From assembly GCA_031279735.1 (NCBI GenBank), contig JAITHX010000003.1, positions 1-16,175 of the forward strand: a stretch of DNA of 16,175 nucleotides, given 5' to 3'. The position numbers and the translations under genes were made by a program. The DNA is from Prevotellaceae bacterium. Lineage in GTDB: Bacteria; Bacteroidota; Bacteroidia; Bacteroidales; UBA932. This document shows positions 15,926 through 16,175 of this stretch, one piece after another (within the stretch, counting starts at the first letter, position 1; each line of letters opens with the position of its first letter). Under the pieces are notes generated by a model, which was not told the origin of the DNA, did no database searches, and was given only the letters and a program-made list of their open reading frames with translations.

Positions 15926-15955
15926 TTATGAATTATGAATTATAAATTATGAATT
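15926..15955. repeat. AATTATG-type 7-bp-period repeat, copy 2
   Basis: Starts directly after the MATE stop codon. It comprises GAATTAT, GAATTAT, AAATTAT and GAATT units, of which 15935-15955 is identical to 8552-8572. The unit is the ATTACGA repeat with T in place of C. Confidence 0.75.
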
Positions 15956-15970
15956 GCCTGACGGACAAAT

Positions 15971-16175
15971 CAATTACGAATTACGAATTACGAATTACGA
16001 CCGGCTTCGGACATATCAATTACGAATTACGAATTACGACCGGCTTCGGACATATCAATTACGAATTACGAATTACGAATTACGACTGCGGACGTACAGC
16101 CGAAGCGGGTCGTAATTCGTAATTCGTAATTCGTAATTGAAAGAAAGGGTTCTGCCGGGAATTGTGTGGAAAAAG
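15971..16175. repeat. palindromic ATTACGA element with partial tandem units (right copy)
   Basis: Two directly repeated units, 15971-16016 (46 bp) and 16017-16055 (39 bp), consist of CAATTACGA runs plus the spacer ccggcttcggacatat; they differ by exactly one 7-bp unit. They are followed by a full hairpin: left arm 16055-16084, a 26-nt loop, right arm 16111-16140 (30-bp perfect match). Bases 16141-16175 are the inverted counterpart of the 109-141 flank (four differences, all transitions), and the element is cut by the window edge. No protein-coding frame is present. Confidence 0.85.

Noticed and set aside
15971..16140. CRISPR-like look of the repeated CAATTACGA blocks
   Set aside because: The spacers are repeated rather than unique, the repeats are internally periodic and of varying length, and no cas gene is present.
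109..16175. The whole window as a composite transposon bounded by inverted repeats
   Set aside because: No transposase, integrase or target-site duplication is visible, and the interior holds housekeeping genes such as tpiA and rlmI. Two members of a dispersed repeat family are a simpler explanation.

Overview
The window looks like chromosomal DNA of a member of the Bacteroidota, probably Bacteroidales. The evidence is a secreted protein with a type IX secretion (T9SS) type-A sorting tail, an OMP_b-brl_3-type TonB-dependent receptor, promoter-like TAnnTTTG boxes (some with a TTTG-like box 19 nt upstream, the Bacteroidetes sigma-ABfr pattern), and few strong Shine-Dalgarno sequences. Most genes look roughly half G+C by eye; the stretch from about 9.4 to 12.2 kb is clearly AT-richer.

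Layout. (a) 1-397: non-coding, with a 20-bp tandem repeat, a long perfect hairpin made of a 7-bp unit (ATTACGA), and a promoter. (b) 398-6656, plus strand: a compact run of a T9SS-exported protein, an M3 dipeptidyl carboxypeptidase-like lipoprotein, a GH43 glycosidase and triosephosphate isomerase, ended by a hairpin terminator. Spacing (11 bp, 4-bp overlap, 48 bp) suggests one operon. (c) 6782-7300, plus: a Yip1-like membrane protein. (d) 7319-8521, minus: RlmI-like 23S rRNA cytosine methyltransferase. (e) 8557-11880, minus: a secreted TPR protein downstream of a TonB-dependent receptor gene broken by a stop/frameshift with an apparent internal deletion. The receptor frame begins with a LytTR-like DNA-binding domain, joined to the receptor signal peptide at a run of ten A. 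(f) 12256-13401, plus: a DUF4172-type Fic AMP-transferase carrying its own inhibitory motif. (g) 13469-14464, plus: a MoxR-type AAA+ ATPase, without its usual DUF58/VWA partners here, then a strong terminator. (h) 14576-15925, plus: a MATE efflux transporter. (i) 15926-16175: a second, more complex copy of the ATTACGA hairpin element.

The hairpin elements at the two ends share a ~36-bp flanking sequence in opposite orientation, while their loops are in the same orientation. This, with a degenerate AATTATG relative that abuts two gene ends, points to a family of dispersed, rearranging palindromic repeats. The other main oddity is the LytTR-receptor junction. The rest is ordinary housekeeping and envelope biology: nutrient processing (secreted protein, peptidase, glycosidase), central carbon metabolism (tpiA), translation (rlmI), efflux (MATE) and post-translational control (Fic, MoxR).
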